A program made the translations under genes and the position numbers. This document shows, in pieces, positions 6,380 through 13,776 of a stretch of DNA of 17,213 nt (positions within the stretch are counted from its first letter, which is position 1; every line of letters starts with the position of its first letter). The DNA is taken from contig JACPBT010000077.1 of assembly GCA_016180145.1 (NCBI GenBank), positions 1 to 17,213 of the forward strand. The letters run 5' to 3'. The notes beneath the pieces are model-generated. The model made no database searches. It saw nothing but the letters and a program-made list of their open reading frames with translations, and was not told the origin of the DNA. The stretch comes from Candidatus Woesearchaeota archaeon. Its GTDB lineage: Archaea > Nanobdellota > Nanobdellia > Woesearchaeales > UBA10216.

Positions 6380-9300
6380 ACCTTCAGACTGACGACATTT
6401 GAGATGCCATGCTCATCCATAGAAACGCCATAAAGAGTGCCGGCTGACGTAATCACATTGTCGTTGTGCGATATCACAATATACTGCGCCTTCTCAGAGT
6501 ATTTCCTGATAAGCTGGGCAAACTTCTCAGAATTCTTCTTGTCAAGCGCAGCATCAACCTCATCAAAAATGTAAAACGAAGCAGGCTCATAATCCTGAAT
6601 AGAGAAAATAAAAGCAAGGGCTGTCATAGTCTTCTCACCGCCTGAAAGGCTGCGAATGTCCATAAACTTGTCGCCCGCAATGCGCACCCTCACCCTAACA
6701 CCGCCATTAAACGGGTTATCAGGAGATTCAAGCATAAGATAAGCCTCGCTGCCCTTGGCAGAAAGCTCTGAAAAAGCCCTCTTGAAATTCGCATTAAGAG
6801 CGTCAAAGGTGTTCATAAAAAGCTCCTTCTTCTTGGACTCAATCTCACTCATCATGCCAACAACATCATCCTTCTCCCTTGAAAGCGTATCCTTCTTGCC
6901 AAGAAGCTCATTATACTGAGTTTCAACATCCTCATAAACCTCAAGAGCCTTCATGTTAACATTGCCCATCTCAGCAACCATCCTCTCAAACCTTGAAATG
7001 TCAGCCTTAAGCTGCTCCTCAGAAACACCCTCCCTCAACTTAACACCGGAATAGCGCGAAAACTCCTCCTGCAAGCCGGCAAGCTCACCAGCAACCTCAG
7101 AAGCCTTCAATGTTATGTTGTTAATCCTGACCTCAACGGTGTTAATCTGCTCCTCCTTCCTGATAATGCGCTCATCAGCAGATTGAACCTCCTCAATGAG
7201 CTTTGTCCGCTTTGCGAACAACGCCTTATTCTTCGCATGAAACTTCTCAGCCCTTGACTCAGCATCAGAAAGCTGCTTCCTGTCAGCAGCAGATTTTTTC
7301 ACAAGCTGCCCCTTTTCCCCTGATAACGAGTCATAATCCCTTGAAATCTGCCTTATAATCTGGGAAATGCGCTCCCTCTCCTGGGCAAGAATATCATTCG
7401 CCTGAGATTTAGAACCGCTAATCTCAGTGTCAGCCGCAATAATCCTGCTGTCAAGCTCCTGCACCCTCTGCTCAAGAGCGGCAAGCTCAGCTACAGCTGC
7501 GGGGTTCCCAAGCCCTGCAATCTGCTCACGCAGCTTCATCTTCCCAGACTTCAACTCAGCCATCTTCCTGTTAAGCTGCGCAACAGACGAATCAGCATCT
7601 GAAAGCTGCGAAGAAACCTGCTTAAGCTCAGCAGCAAGCCCCTCCCTCTTCTTCCTTGACACATCAACATCAGAATCCTCCAGATGAAGGCTCTTCTCAT
7701 CCCTGATAATCTCACCCTCAAGCTCAGCCTTCCTTATGCGAAGCTTTGAAATCTCCCCCTCATTCACTGCGCGCTGCTTCTCAAGAACACCCAAGGACGC
7801 CTCAAGCTCTGCAACAAGCGCCTCAGCAGACTCAAGACTTGAGCCAAGCTTACCCTCCTGAAAAGCAGTTGAAGAGCCCTGCCTGAAACCGCCATGCATA
7901 GCACCAGAAACCTCAGCAAGATCGCCATCAAGACCAACCATCCTGTAACTCCCGATGCCAATGCGCCTCGCAACATCAATATCATCAACAACAAGAGTAT
8001 CACCAAAAACATAACTGAAAACATCCTTATACCTGCTGTCAAAAGAGACAAGCTCAATAGCCAGTCCGTGAGAACCCTTATCAGAAACCTTAATTGATGA
8101 AGACTTAGACCTCATCTTGTTCAACGGAAGAAAAGTGGCGCGGCCAAGCTTCTTCAGCTTAAGATACTTAATGCACTTGCTTGCAGTCAAATCAGTATCA
8201 ACAACAAGGCTGTTAATCCTCGGGCCTGCAGCAGCCTCAAGCGCAGCAGAATACTTTGCAGGCACACTACCGAGCTGCGCAACAGTGCCATGAATACCCT
8301 TAATATCGCCCTGCTCAAGAAGCGACTTAACAGCATTACTCCCAAAAGCCCGCTCCCTGAAGGCAAGATGCTCCATCCTAAGCTTAGTAAATGACTCATT
8401 GGCAGAAAACAAGCGCTTCTTAACATCACCAATACCAGCTGAAATAGAAGAATCCTCACTCAAAAGCCGGTTAAGCTCAAGCACAACCCGCCTGAAAGCC
8501 TGCCTTTTATCCACCAGCTGCCCAAGCTCAGACTTATTTGTCGCCTCAATCTCAGCAACCTTCTTCATAGAATCATCAAGGGACGCAATCTGAAACTCAA
8601 GCCTGTCCTTGTCACGCAAAAGCTGCTGCTTCTTCTCAACAGAAGACTGAAGCTCAAGCTGCAACAACTCAATATCCTTATCAACCTTCATAAGCTGCTC
8701 CTCAATCCTTGCAACATCAGAACTACCGCCACGCAGCTTTACAATCTCTGACTGAAAACGTGACCTCTCCCCGACAACAGACGACTTTTCCTTCTCAAGC
8801 TCAACAACCCTCGCTGAAAGGGAAGCGATTTTTGAGTCAACATCCTGCAGGTCAGACTCAAGCTGAACCTTACGCGAAGAAACCTTCCCCAGCTCAGACT
8901 CAATCATATGCACCCTATTTGCAGCAGTCGCAATATCCACCCTAAGCTGCTCAACAGCCCTATGCAGCGAAAGCTGCTCAGCCTCAGCCTTGCTCTCAAC
9001 CTCCTCTGTAATTGACTGGACTTCCTTCTTCTTCTCCTCAGCAGCAGAACGCAGCTTTGCAATGTCATCCTTAATGCCTGAAATCTCCGAATTAAGGGCG
9101 GAAATCTCCACATCAAAACCAGTTTTCCTTGAAGACTTTGAACCAATCTGCAGGTGAAGATAAGTTGCACGGTCCTCAGCAACCCGCTCATTAAGCTCAC
9201 GATACTTCAAAGCCTGGTCGCGGTCCTTCTTAAGCTCCTTAAGGTGGGTTTTCCTCTCAGCAAGAAGAATCTCAGCCTCCCTGACGCGGGACTCAACACG

Positions 9301-11472
9301 CTCAAGCTCAGCCAAAGCCTTTTTCTTCTTCTCCTCGTAAACACCAATGCCTGCAATATCCTCAACAACCTGCCGCCTCTCCTCAGAACTCATCTCAACA
9401 AAATGGGTAATATCACCCTGCAAAACAACATTATAGCCGTCAGGGTTAATCTTTGCAAGCGACATCACATCAAGAATCTGCTGCCGCGTATGAGGCTTGT
9501 CATTAATCCTGTAAACACTCTGGCCGGAAGGCTTGATAATCCTGCTCAGCTTCACAACCGCCTCACCAAAAGGGAACACCTTTTTGCTGTTGTCAAAAAA
9601 GATACTCACCTCAGCCCTTGAGGCAGGCTGCTTCAACTTACCCCCATTATAAATAAGATGGGAAAGCTTCTCAGTCCGCAACTCCCTGCTGGATAATCTT
9701 CCCAGCACAAAACACAGGCTGTCAAGAATGTTGCTATTGTGAACAATTATGTTGTTCGCAATAAAATTATGATGCAAATCAACAGAGAGGTCATAAACCC
9801 ATTCATCCTCAGATGGGCGCTTTTCAATGGAAACTATTTCATCCCAATAAACATCAGAAAAAGCAAGAAGCTCCAATGCCTGAAGAGAGGAAGAATCCTG
9901 CTCAAGGGGATGGAAAAGATGCTGAACAAGCTGCTGTGCGCCCTGCGTTGTAGGCAGGCATTGATTGTAACAATAAGCATCCAGCCTCGGAAACAAGCGC
10001 CTGAACTTTTTGACGCTAATCCCAAGTTCAGAAGAAGCAAGTTTTACGAGATGATTTACCTCCAAAACATCAATATTCGGATTGCCTTTCTTCAGCAGAA
10101 GCTGCGAAAGCCTCCTCTGCTTCTCAAGATGGAACAAAGGGACAAAGGCATGAAATCTCATCGCATTATTAACACCAGATATGCGAATAGTAATGTAACT
10201 CCCTGAAAAACCCGAATTAGTAGCAGTCTTCACGCTTTCCCCGGAAGTGTAAGTTATTCCCAGCCTTGTAAGAAGCGTCTCAACACCAATTGCAAGCGAA
10301 GGACTTTTAGTAGTAAGCTCAATTGAGGAGCCTGAAACATAACCATCCCCACTGTAAAGCCCGCTTAAAAGATTGCCAACCTCTTCATCTGTGCTATGCG
10401 AAAGAAACAGATTGGAAACCGACTTACTGGCTGTATCCCAACCCATTCCAAGCTTTGTCAGAATAACCACCGCAGGATGAGAATATGCCAGAACATCACA
10501 ATAGTTATCCTTGTATTTCCTGACGCTTGGAGCAATTCCAAACACCTGAGAAAAGATAACTGCATAGTCTGCAACAATAGCTTTGTTACTATTAGTGAAC
10601 CTTGCAGTATTCTCAGCAATTCTCCCCTCTGCAAGAAGATACCCAAAAAGCCGCGAAAACTCAGGGCTGTTACGCCAAGGCATCAGGCAAGTTTTGCCAG
10701 TAGTCTTGCCCTTCACCTTAGAAATAAGAGATATTATGCCCCCTTCAGAAAGCCCTGCGAATAACAGGAGCTTCACAAGATAACTGAAATTAACAGCCTG
10801 CTTACAGCACAATCCCTTAACCGCCATAAAAGGAACGCCAGCAGCCACAGCAAAAGATTTCCACGTTTCAAATCTTTTATCCTTTGCAGACTTAAGAACA
10901 GAAAAAAAGCCTACATCGTAAGGCACAAATAAGCTGTCCTCAGGCTTGATAAGATACAAAAGCTCAGTAAAAAGAAGGCTCTGCTCAGGAACTGAAATGC
11001 TCCTTGGAACAGCAATCCGCTGGCGTTCAACAAGCTTATCTGCACGAATACTGGCAAGCCTGCTTCCCCTGAGTATAAAAAAAGGATGGGAAGGTGTTAC
11101 CACCGCCTTACGCCCGCTGCGGGTTTTTATATGATACAAAGTATCAGGAGATGTCCGCTTTATGTAATAAGCAATCGGCCTTTCAACTATACGCAAAGTG
11201 CCCATATCAAGACAGAGAATGCGCCTACCATCACCCTTTACCATCAAACCATCATCTAAAGGAACTGCCCCTCCTTTATCCAACCCACTGTTCACAATAC
11301 TATCAATCCGCTCAAGAGAACCATCAGAAAGGCTGACAAGACTAGCCCCAACCAAGCACTTCCCCGAACCGTTAGGCCCTATGACTATATTAAAATCCCT
11401 TGTGAAAGGCAGCTCAGTGCGCTTCGCAAAGGACTTAAAGCCATGAATAACGAGGCGCTCAATGTGAGTCAT
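6376..11472 (-). CDS. smc: Chromosome segregation ATPase SMC, interrupted by an intein
   Basis: The 1698-residue precursor contains a 541-residue intein; the spliced protein would be about 1157 residues, a normal SMC length. SMC dimers with kleisin organise and segregate chromosomes by ATP-driven DNA loop handling. Walker A is GPNGSGK/SNILDSL, split by the intein between Lys and Ser. Long heptad-rich coiled coils flank the hinge (GIHGTVAQLGSVPAKYSAAL to DLAEVSGAMHGG, roughly 8310-7885 in the DNA). The C-terminal head has the ABC signature LSGGEKTMTALAF, Walker B FYIFDEVDAALD and the H-loop YIVISHND. The frame opens with a GTG at 11478, but the ATG at 11472 (MTHIERLVIHGFKSF) matches SMC N-termini and has a TTTATATAA box centred 27 bp upstream. 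ATP binding needs intein removal, since the P-loop is broken in the precursor. Confidence 0.97.
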   Translation of the reverse strand: MTHIERLVIHGFKSFAKRTELPFTRDFNIVIGPNGSGKCLVGASLVSLSDGSLERIDSIVNSGLDKGGAVPLDDGLMVKGDGRRILCLDMGTLRIVERPIAYYIKRTSPDTLYHIKTRSGRKAVVTPSHPFFILRGSRLASIRADKLVERQRIAVPRSISVPEQSLLFTELLYLIKPEDSLFVPYDVGFFSVLKSAKDKRFETWKSFAVAAGVPFMAVKGLCCKQAVNFSYLVKLLLFAGLSEGGIISLISKVKGKTTGKTCLMPWRNSPEFSRLFGYLLAEGRIAENTARFTNSNKAIVADYAVIFSQVFGIAPSVRKYKDNYCDVLAYSHPAVVILTKLGMGWDTASKSVSNLFLSHSTDEEVGNLLSGLYSGDGYVSGSSIELTTKSPSLAIGVETLLTRLGITYTSGESVKTATNSGFSGSYITIRISGVNNAMRFHAFVPLFHLEKQRRLSQLLLKKGNPNIDVLEVNHLVKLASSELGISVKKFRRLFPRLDAYCYNQCLPTTQGAQQLVQHLFHPLEQDSSSLQALELLAFSDVYWDEIVSIEKRPSEDEWVYDLSVDLHHNFIANNIIVHNSNILDSLCFVLGRLSSRELRTEKLSHLIYNGGKLKQPASRAEVSIFFDNSKKVFPFGEAVVKLSRIIKPSGQSVYRINDKPHTRQQILDVMSLAKINPDGYNVVLQGDITHFVEMSSEERRQVVEDIAGIGVYEEKKKKALAELERVESRVREAEILLAERKTHLKELKKDRDQALKYRELNERVAEDRATYLHLQIGSKSSRKTGFDVEISALNSEISGIKDDIAKLRSAAEEKKKEVQSITEEVESKAEAEQLSLHRAVEQLRVDIATAANRVHMIESELGKVSSRKVQLESDLQDVDSKIASLSARVVELEKEKSSVVGERSRFQSEIVKLRGGSSDVARIEEQLMKVDKDIELLQLELQSSVEKKQQLLRDKDRLEFQIASLDDSMKKVAEIEATNKSELGQLVDKRQAFRRVVLELNRLLSEDSSISAGIGDVKKRLFSANESFTKLRMEHLAFRERAFGSNAVKSLLEQGDIKGIHGTVAQLGSVPAKYSAALEAAAGPRINSLVVDTDLTASKCIKYLKLKKLGRATFLPLNKMRSKSSSIKVSDKGSHGLAIELVSFDSRYKDVFSYVFGDTLVVDDIDVARRIGIGSYRMVGLDGDLAEVSGAMHGGFRQGSSTAFQEGKLGSSLESAEALVAELEASLGVLEKQRAVNEGEISKLRIRKAELEGEIIRDEKSLHLEDSDVDVSRKKREGLAAELKQVSSQLSDADSSVAQLNRKMAELKSGKMKLREQIAGLGNPAAVAELAALEQRVQELDSRIIAADTEISGSKSQANDILAQERERISQIIRQISRDYDSLSGEKGQLVKKSAADRKQLSDAESRAEKFHAKNKALFAKRTKLIEEVQSADERIIRKEEQINTVEVRINNITLKASEVAGELAGLQEEFSRYSGVKLREGVSEEQLKADISRFERMVAEMGNVNMKALEVYEDVETQYNELLGKKDTLSREKDDVVGMMSEIESKKKELFMNTFDALNANFKRAFSELSAKGSEAYLMLESPDNPFNGGVRVRVRIAGDKFMDIRSLSGGEKTMTALAFIFSIQDYEPASFYIFDEVDAALDKKNSEKFAQLIRKYSEKAQYIVISHNDNVITSAGTLYGVSMDEHGISNVVSLKV
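9736..11358 (-). mobile_element. Intein with LAGLIDADG homing endonuclease, inserted in the SMC Walker A motif
   Basis: The 541-residue in-frame insert starts at Cys1 (CLVGASLVSLSDGS, block A) and ends NNIIVHN, followed by Ser+1 of the extein. Block B is TPSHPFF with the TxxH pair at 88-91. Two endonuclease motifs appear: FGYLLAEGR near residue 238 (acidic Glu244) and LSGLYSGDGY near 331 (acidic Asp338). A possible helix-turn-helix is at about 441-456 (SSELGISVKKFRRLF). Block F is VYDLSVDLHHNFIAN, and the penultimate His540 and terminal Asn541 are present. All splicing residues and both acidic endonuclease residues look intact, so an active splicing and homing element is likely. Placement in a P-loop is typical of inteins, because precise loss is then the only tolerated alternative to splicing. 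Confidence 0.96.
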
Positions 11473-11491
11473 ACACACAGGACAATAAAAA

Positions 11492-11505
11492 CTTTTTATA
11501 TAAAG
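11492..11505 (-). promoter_or_regulatory. TATA-like box for smc
   Basis: Minus-strand CTTTATATAAAAAG is a near-consensus archaeal TATA box centred about 27 bp upstream of the ATG at 11472, indicating a leaderless smc mRNA. Confidence 0.6.
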
Positions 11506-11633
11506 TTTACGGCAGAGTTACGTCTTAAATAACAGATACTGTCCCACTGCACCCTAACCCTTTAATCCACACATTCCCCTGAGCGACAGCCGTCCCTTAA
11601 TCTGAGATGCAGGAGTCCTGTCAAAAGCAAAAG

Positions 11634-11646
11634 TTATTTATACTAA
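11634..11646 (+). promoter_or_regulatory. TATA-like box for the AbrB/MazF operon
   Basis: TTATTTATACTAA is centred about 26 bp before the ATG at 11666, matching the leaderless spacing used elsewhere in the window. Confidence 0.5.
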
Positions 11647-11647
11647 T

Positions 11648-11668
11648 CATACTATTCGTAATAGTATG
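11648..11668 (+). promoter_or_regulatory. Palindromic operator over the antitoxin transcription and translation start
   Basis: CATACTATT and AATAGTATG form 9-bp perfect inverted arms around CGT. The right arm contains the ATG of the AbrB-like gene and the left arm abuts the TATA-like box. AbrB-type antitoxins normally bind palindromes in their own promoters, so this is the likely autoregulatory site. Confidence 0.6.
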
Positions 11669-11938
11669 AATAATCATAATATAGGCAAAATAAGGACTGC
11701 GCGGGTAAACGACAGAGGGCAGCTTGTGATTCCTGAAGATATAAGGGAAGACTTAGGAATAACAGGCAACAGCACACTAATTATCATAGAAAGACAGGGT
11801 GAGCTTTTGCTCAAAACAGAGTCTGAAGTGCTTAAAGTAATAGAAGACAAATTCTGGAAAGCCCTATCCCAAGAATCACTCAAAAGAGCGTGGGGAAAGG
11901 AAGATGAAATTTGGGACAAGCTCTCAAAGGTGCAGTGA
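11666..11938 (+). CDS. AbrB/MazE-type antitoxin and transcription regulator, 90 aa
   Basis: The N-terminus carries a swapped-hairpin AbrB DNA-binding domain: TARVNDRGQLVIPEDIREDLGI, followed by STLIIIERQGELLLK. The C-terminal half (EDKFWKALSQESLKRAWGKE) is helical, rich in Trp and charged residues, and would be the toxin-binding arm. This arrangement is that of MazE/VapB-AbrB antitoxins. The stop codon is 2 bp before the downstream PemK/MazF-like gene, so the two are translated from one mRNA. A palindrome overlaps the ATG and probably mediates self-repression. A plain AbrB regulator without toxin partner is unlikely because of the neighbour. Confidence 0.88.
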   Translation: MNNHNIGKIRTARVNDRGQLVIPEDIREDLGITGNSTLIIIERQGELLLKTESEVLKVIEDKFWKALSQESLKRAWGKEDEIWDKLSKVQ

Positions 11939-11940
11939 TT

Positions 11941-12285
11941 ATGAAGCAGCAGGACCTGGTTTGGGTAAGGCTGCCTTTTTCCAATCTTCAGGAAAGCAAA
12001 GTGAGACCTGCTGTTGTCGTGTCCAACAACGACTATAACAAAAACAGCCCTGATATTCTTGTCTGCGCCATCACTTCAAACCTTGAGCCAAGGAGACACA
12101 GCGTTTTGATTGGGCAGGAAAGCCTCTTAAGCGGCAATTTGCCAGTAAAAAGCAGGATTCGCGCTGATAAGATTATGCAAATTGAGAAAAGCCTCATAGT
12201 AAAGCCGTTTGCATCGCTTAACAGCACGGCATTTGATTCTCTTGTTGCCGAAATTATAAGCCTTGTTAAGCGAAGTAAGGCATAA
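11941..12285 (+). CDS. mazF: MazF/PemK-type endoribonuclease toxin
   Basis: The 114-residue protein starts at the ATG at 11941 (MKQQDLVWVRLPFSN), 2 bp after the antitoxin stop. The family signature is visible: an N-terminal strand ending in VWVRLPF, then SKVRPAVVVSNNDYN, DILVCAITSN and SRIRADKIMQIEKSLI. The conserved Arg of RPAVVVSN and the Ser/Thr of AITSN correspond to catalytic positions in MazF. MazF enzymes cut single-stranded mRNA at short sequence motifs and are neutralised by their antitoxin. The frame extends ten codons upstream into the antitoxin gene, but that extension (MGQALKGAVI) is shadow sequence. The cut site cannot be predicted. Confidence 0.88.
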   Translation: MKQQDLVWVRLPFSNLQESKVRPAVVVSNNDYNKNSPDILVCAITSNLEPRRHSVLIGQESLLSGNLPVKSRIRADKIMQIEKSLIVKPFASLNSTAFDSLVAEIISLVKRSKA

Positions 12286-12319
12286 GTTCAATTTCCTATA
12301 GTAACCGTGCCTATATTAG

Positions 12320-12357
12320 GCGGACTTTACAAGTTTTATACAATTATTAAAGTCCGC
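12320..12357. repeat. 10-bp inverted repeat between mazF and the next gene
   Basis: GCGGACTTTA (12320-12329) and TAAAGTCCGC (12348-12357) are perfect complements around an 18-nt AT-rich loop. It begins 34 bp after the mazF stop. No long T-run follows, so a terminator role is uncertain; a regulatory hairpin or a small mobile-element remnant is possible. Confidence 0.6.
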
Positions 12358-12421
12358 AGCCATAAATATAAAACAACACCTATGGAGAAGTTAAAACTTG
12401 AGTCGTTTACTTTGCAGAAAA

Positions 12422-12431
12422 CTTTTTAAAG
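12422..12431 (+). promoter_or_regulatory. TATA-like box for the 132-aa hypothetical gene
   Basis: CTTTTTAAAG is centred about 27 bp before the ATG at 12454. Confidence 0.45.
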
Positions 12432-12453
12432 CTATCCGCAACCCTTTTACCAT

Positions 12454-12852
12454 ATGAGTGAGACTCCCCGTGTAACTCTGGAATATTCAAGTCCTGTGAT
12501 ACAGAGTCAATACATCTCGGAGGGCTCTTTGAATCCCACTTTTGGAGCGTATATAGCTATGCAAGGAGCGCAGATTTTTCTGGAGTATGCACCTAATGGT
12601 ATGCTTAAAATTAGCTTAAGTGAAGTTAAAGGTCATCCCGGAGGGTTGGAGCGTGCTGTGACTAACTGTGCAGAGATTATAATCCCTTTAAGTGCAATCA
12701 GAGACTATAATAAAGCGGGACTTGAGATTGCAACAAGAGCCCTGACTGACATTGGGTATAAGTTTGAGCCAAAGCCGAAAAAGGGTGTGCTGAAAGTTTC
12801 AGAAATTCCTAAAAATGTAACAAGAATACTTGAAGCTGTGGCGAGCGTTTAA
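12454..12852 (+). CDS. Hypothetical soluble protein, 132 aa
   Basis: I do not recognise this protein. It starts MSETPRVTLEYSSP and has no membrane segment or signal peptide. The middle contains alternating hydrophobic stretches (AYIAMQGAQIFLEYA, GMLKISLSEVKG, AEIIIPLSAIRDYN) that suggest a beta-rich fold, then a probable helix (KAGLEIATRALTDIGYKF), a Lys/Pro-rich linker (EPKPKKGV) and a C-terminal helix (NVTRILEAVASV). Reality as a gene is supported by a TATA-like box at leaderless distance, a full-length open frame and even codon use. It follows the AbrB/MazF pair by 168 bp with a separate promoter, so it need not be part of that system. Confidence 0.7.
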   Translation: MSETPRVTLEYSSPVIQSQYISEGSLNPTFGAYIAMQGAQIFLEYAPNGMLKISLSEVKGHPGGLERAVTNCAEIIIPLSAIRDYNKAGLEIATRALTDIGYKFEPKPKKGVLKVSEIPKNVTRILEAVASV

Positions 12853-12871
12853 TATCAGCGGACACAACTGC

Positions 12872-13066
12872 CTATAATTGAATTCTACTCATTGCTTTTT
12901 TGGAATTGCCTTCGCTTGACAACTTTTCATCATCCCTGCGACTGGCGGCAAGCTGCCTGATGCTAACAGGATGCAGAAAATCCTAAGCACCAAAAACCCC
13001 CGCCACCATCTCATCAGATAACCCCCTACCTCTGATTGGCTGTTCTTTAGGGCGAGCCTTTGAAAG
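12872..13066 (-). pseudogene. C-terminal remnant of a methyltransferase-like gene, with in-frame TAG
   Basis: On the minus strand the frame reads FLSKARPKEQPIRGRGLSDE, MVAGVFGA, then a TAG at 12983-12985, then continues in the same frame for 36 residues (DFLHPVSIRQLAASRRDDEK ... AMSRIQL) to a TAG at 12872. The stretch IRGRGLSDEMVAGVFGA resembles the segment after the RVLKPGG strand in class I methyltransferases, and it lies in the same orientation as the methyltransferase N-terminal half on the other side of the insertion sequence. I therefore read it as the 3' part of one gene split by the element, with a nonsense mutation in addition. Codon use after the TAG still looks coding. The right boundary is approximate. 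The homology is inferred by eye only. Confidence 0.4.
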
Positions 13067-13072
13067 AAACCT

Positions 13073-13088
13073 GCGGGCTTTAGCCCGC
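13073..13088. repeat. Left-end hairpin of the IS200/IS605-type element
   Basis: GCGGGCT-TT-AGCCCGC is a 7-bp perfect stem with a 2-nt spacer (structurally a 6-bp stem with a TTTA loop). It is the likely TnpA recognition hairpin. Confidence 0.75.
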
Positions 13089-13266
13089 TTAGATGAATTT
13101 CAAATTTGAAAGGGCGAGCCAGTCGTAGAAAGCTTTTTCTTGATAATGTGTTAAAGAATTAAATGGCGGGCTCGTCGTATCTGGAGCGCCGCTCATTTGT
13201 TTGAACTGGTGTAGCGTGAGCTGTGCCGGTTCGGGAATAAAAAACTTTCTGCGAGGTGCTTTGAGA

Positions 13267-13749
13267 ATGGAAATTGAACTGGTAGTTAGCAGCAGCGCGG
13301 TGGGTGAGAGCAACTTTCACCTTCAGCTCACGCCTGCTTACAGGCAGACGGTGTTTGAAGATAAGCTTGTGCGCGAATTGACGATTGTTTACATAGCGCA
13401 GAAGCTCAGGCAGCATAAGGTTGTGTTGTCTGCTTACGGTTTTGGGCCTGACCATTTGCACTTGTTTGTGAGCAATGTGCGGTTTATTAGCGAGGTTGAG
13501 CTTGTCAGGCAGATTAAGGGGTATAGCAGTTACATGATGCGCCGCGGGCACGCGGCGTTATTCCAAGATAAGCTTTGGGGTGGCAAGTTTTGGAGTGAAG
13601 GGCATTTTTATAGAAGTGTTGGAGCCGTGCATAAGGAAGCGGCGTATTGGTATGTGAAGGAAGGGCAGAAGAAGCATTGGCAGAAGTATACGTATGAGGA
13701 GTATGTGCGTTTGAAGAATCAGACGGCGCTTACTGATTTCGCAGCGTGA
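13267..13749 (+). CDS. tnpA: IS200/IS605 family transposase TnpA (Y1, HUH)
   Basis: The 160-residue protein (from MEIELVVSSS) has the Y1 transposase signature. There is an N-terminal strand region (SNFHLQLTPAYRQTVFEDKL), the HUH metal motif His-Leu-His in YGFGPDHLHLFVSN, the segment RQIKGYSSYMMRR, LWGGKFWSEGHFYRSVG, and the catalytic-helix region AVHKEAAYWYVKEGQKKHW containing the candidate nucleophilic tyrosine. Such enzymes cut and rejoin single-stranded DNA at hairpin ends. The frame extends to a TTG at 13201, but the ATG at 13267 matches family length and has GAGGTG 8-9 bp upstream as ribosome-binding site. All key residues look intact, so the enzyme may be active. It lies between the two hairpins with about 180 bp of left-end sequence. 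Confidence 0.9.
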   Translation: MEIELVVSSSAVGESNFHLQLTPAYRQTVFEDKLVRELTIVYIAQKLRQHKVVLSAYGFGPDHLHLFVSNVRFISEVELVRQIKGYSSYMMRRGHAALFQDKLWGGKFWSEGHFYRSVGAVHKEAAYWYVKEGQKKHWQKYTYEEYVRLKNQTALTDFAA

Positions 13750-13760
13750 GTCGTAACGCT

Positions 13761-13776
13761 GCGGGCTTTAGCCCGT
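13761..13776. repeat. Right-end hairpin of the IS200/IS605-type element
   Basis: GCGGGCTTTAGCCCGT differs from the left hairpin only at the last base, leaving a G-T closing pair. It lies 11 bp after the tnpA stop codon. Confidence 0.75.

Noticed and set aside
9154..9621. 155-residue plus-strand frame opposite smc
   Set aside because: It lies wholly antisense to the SMC head and coiled-coil coding region, has no family motif and no promoter, and is one of many shadow frames there.
9739..10206. 155-residue plus-strand frame opposite the intein
   Set aside because: It is antisense to well-defined intein blocks and shows low-complexity composition; treated as a shadow.
12382..12429. 15-codon frame MEKLKLESFTLQKTF before the hypothetical gene
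   Set aside because: The TATA-like sequence before it is only about 16 bp away and the frame ends inside the next gene's TATA box; no sign of attenuation.
13073..13088. Intrinsic terminator for a neighbouring gene
   Set aside because: The same hairpin recurs at the other side of tnpA and neither copy is followed by a T-run, so an IS end hairpin explains it better.
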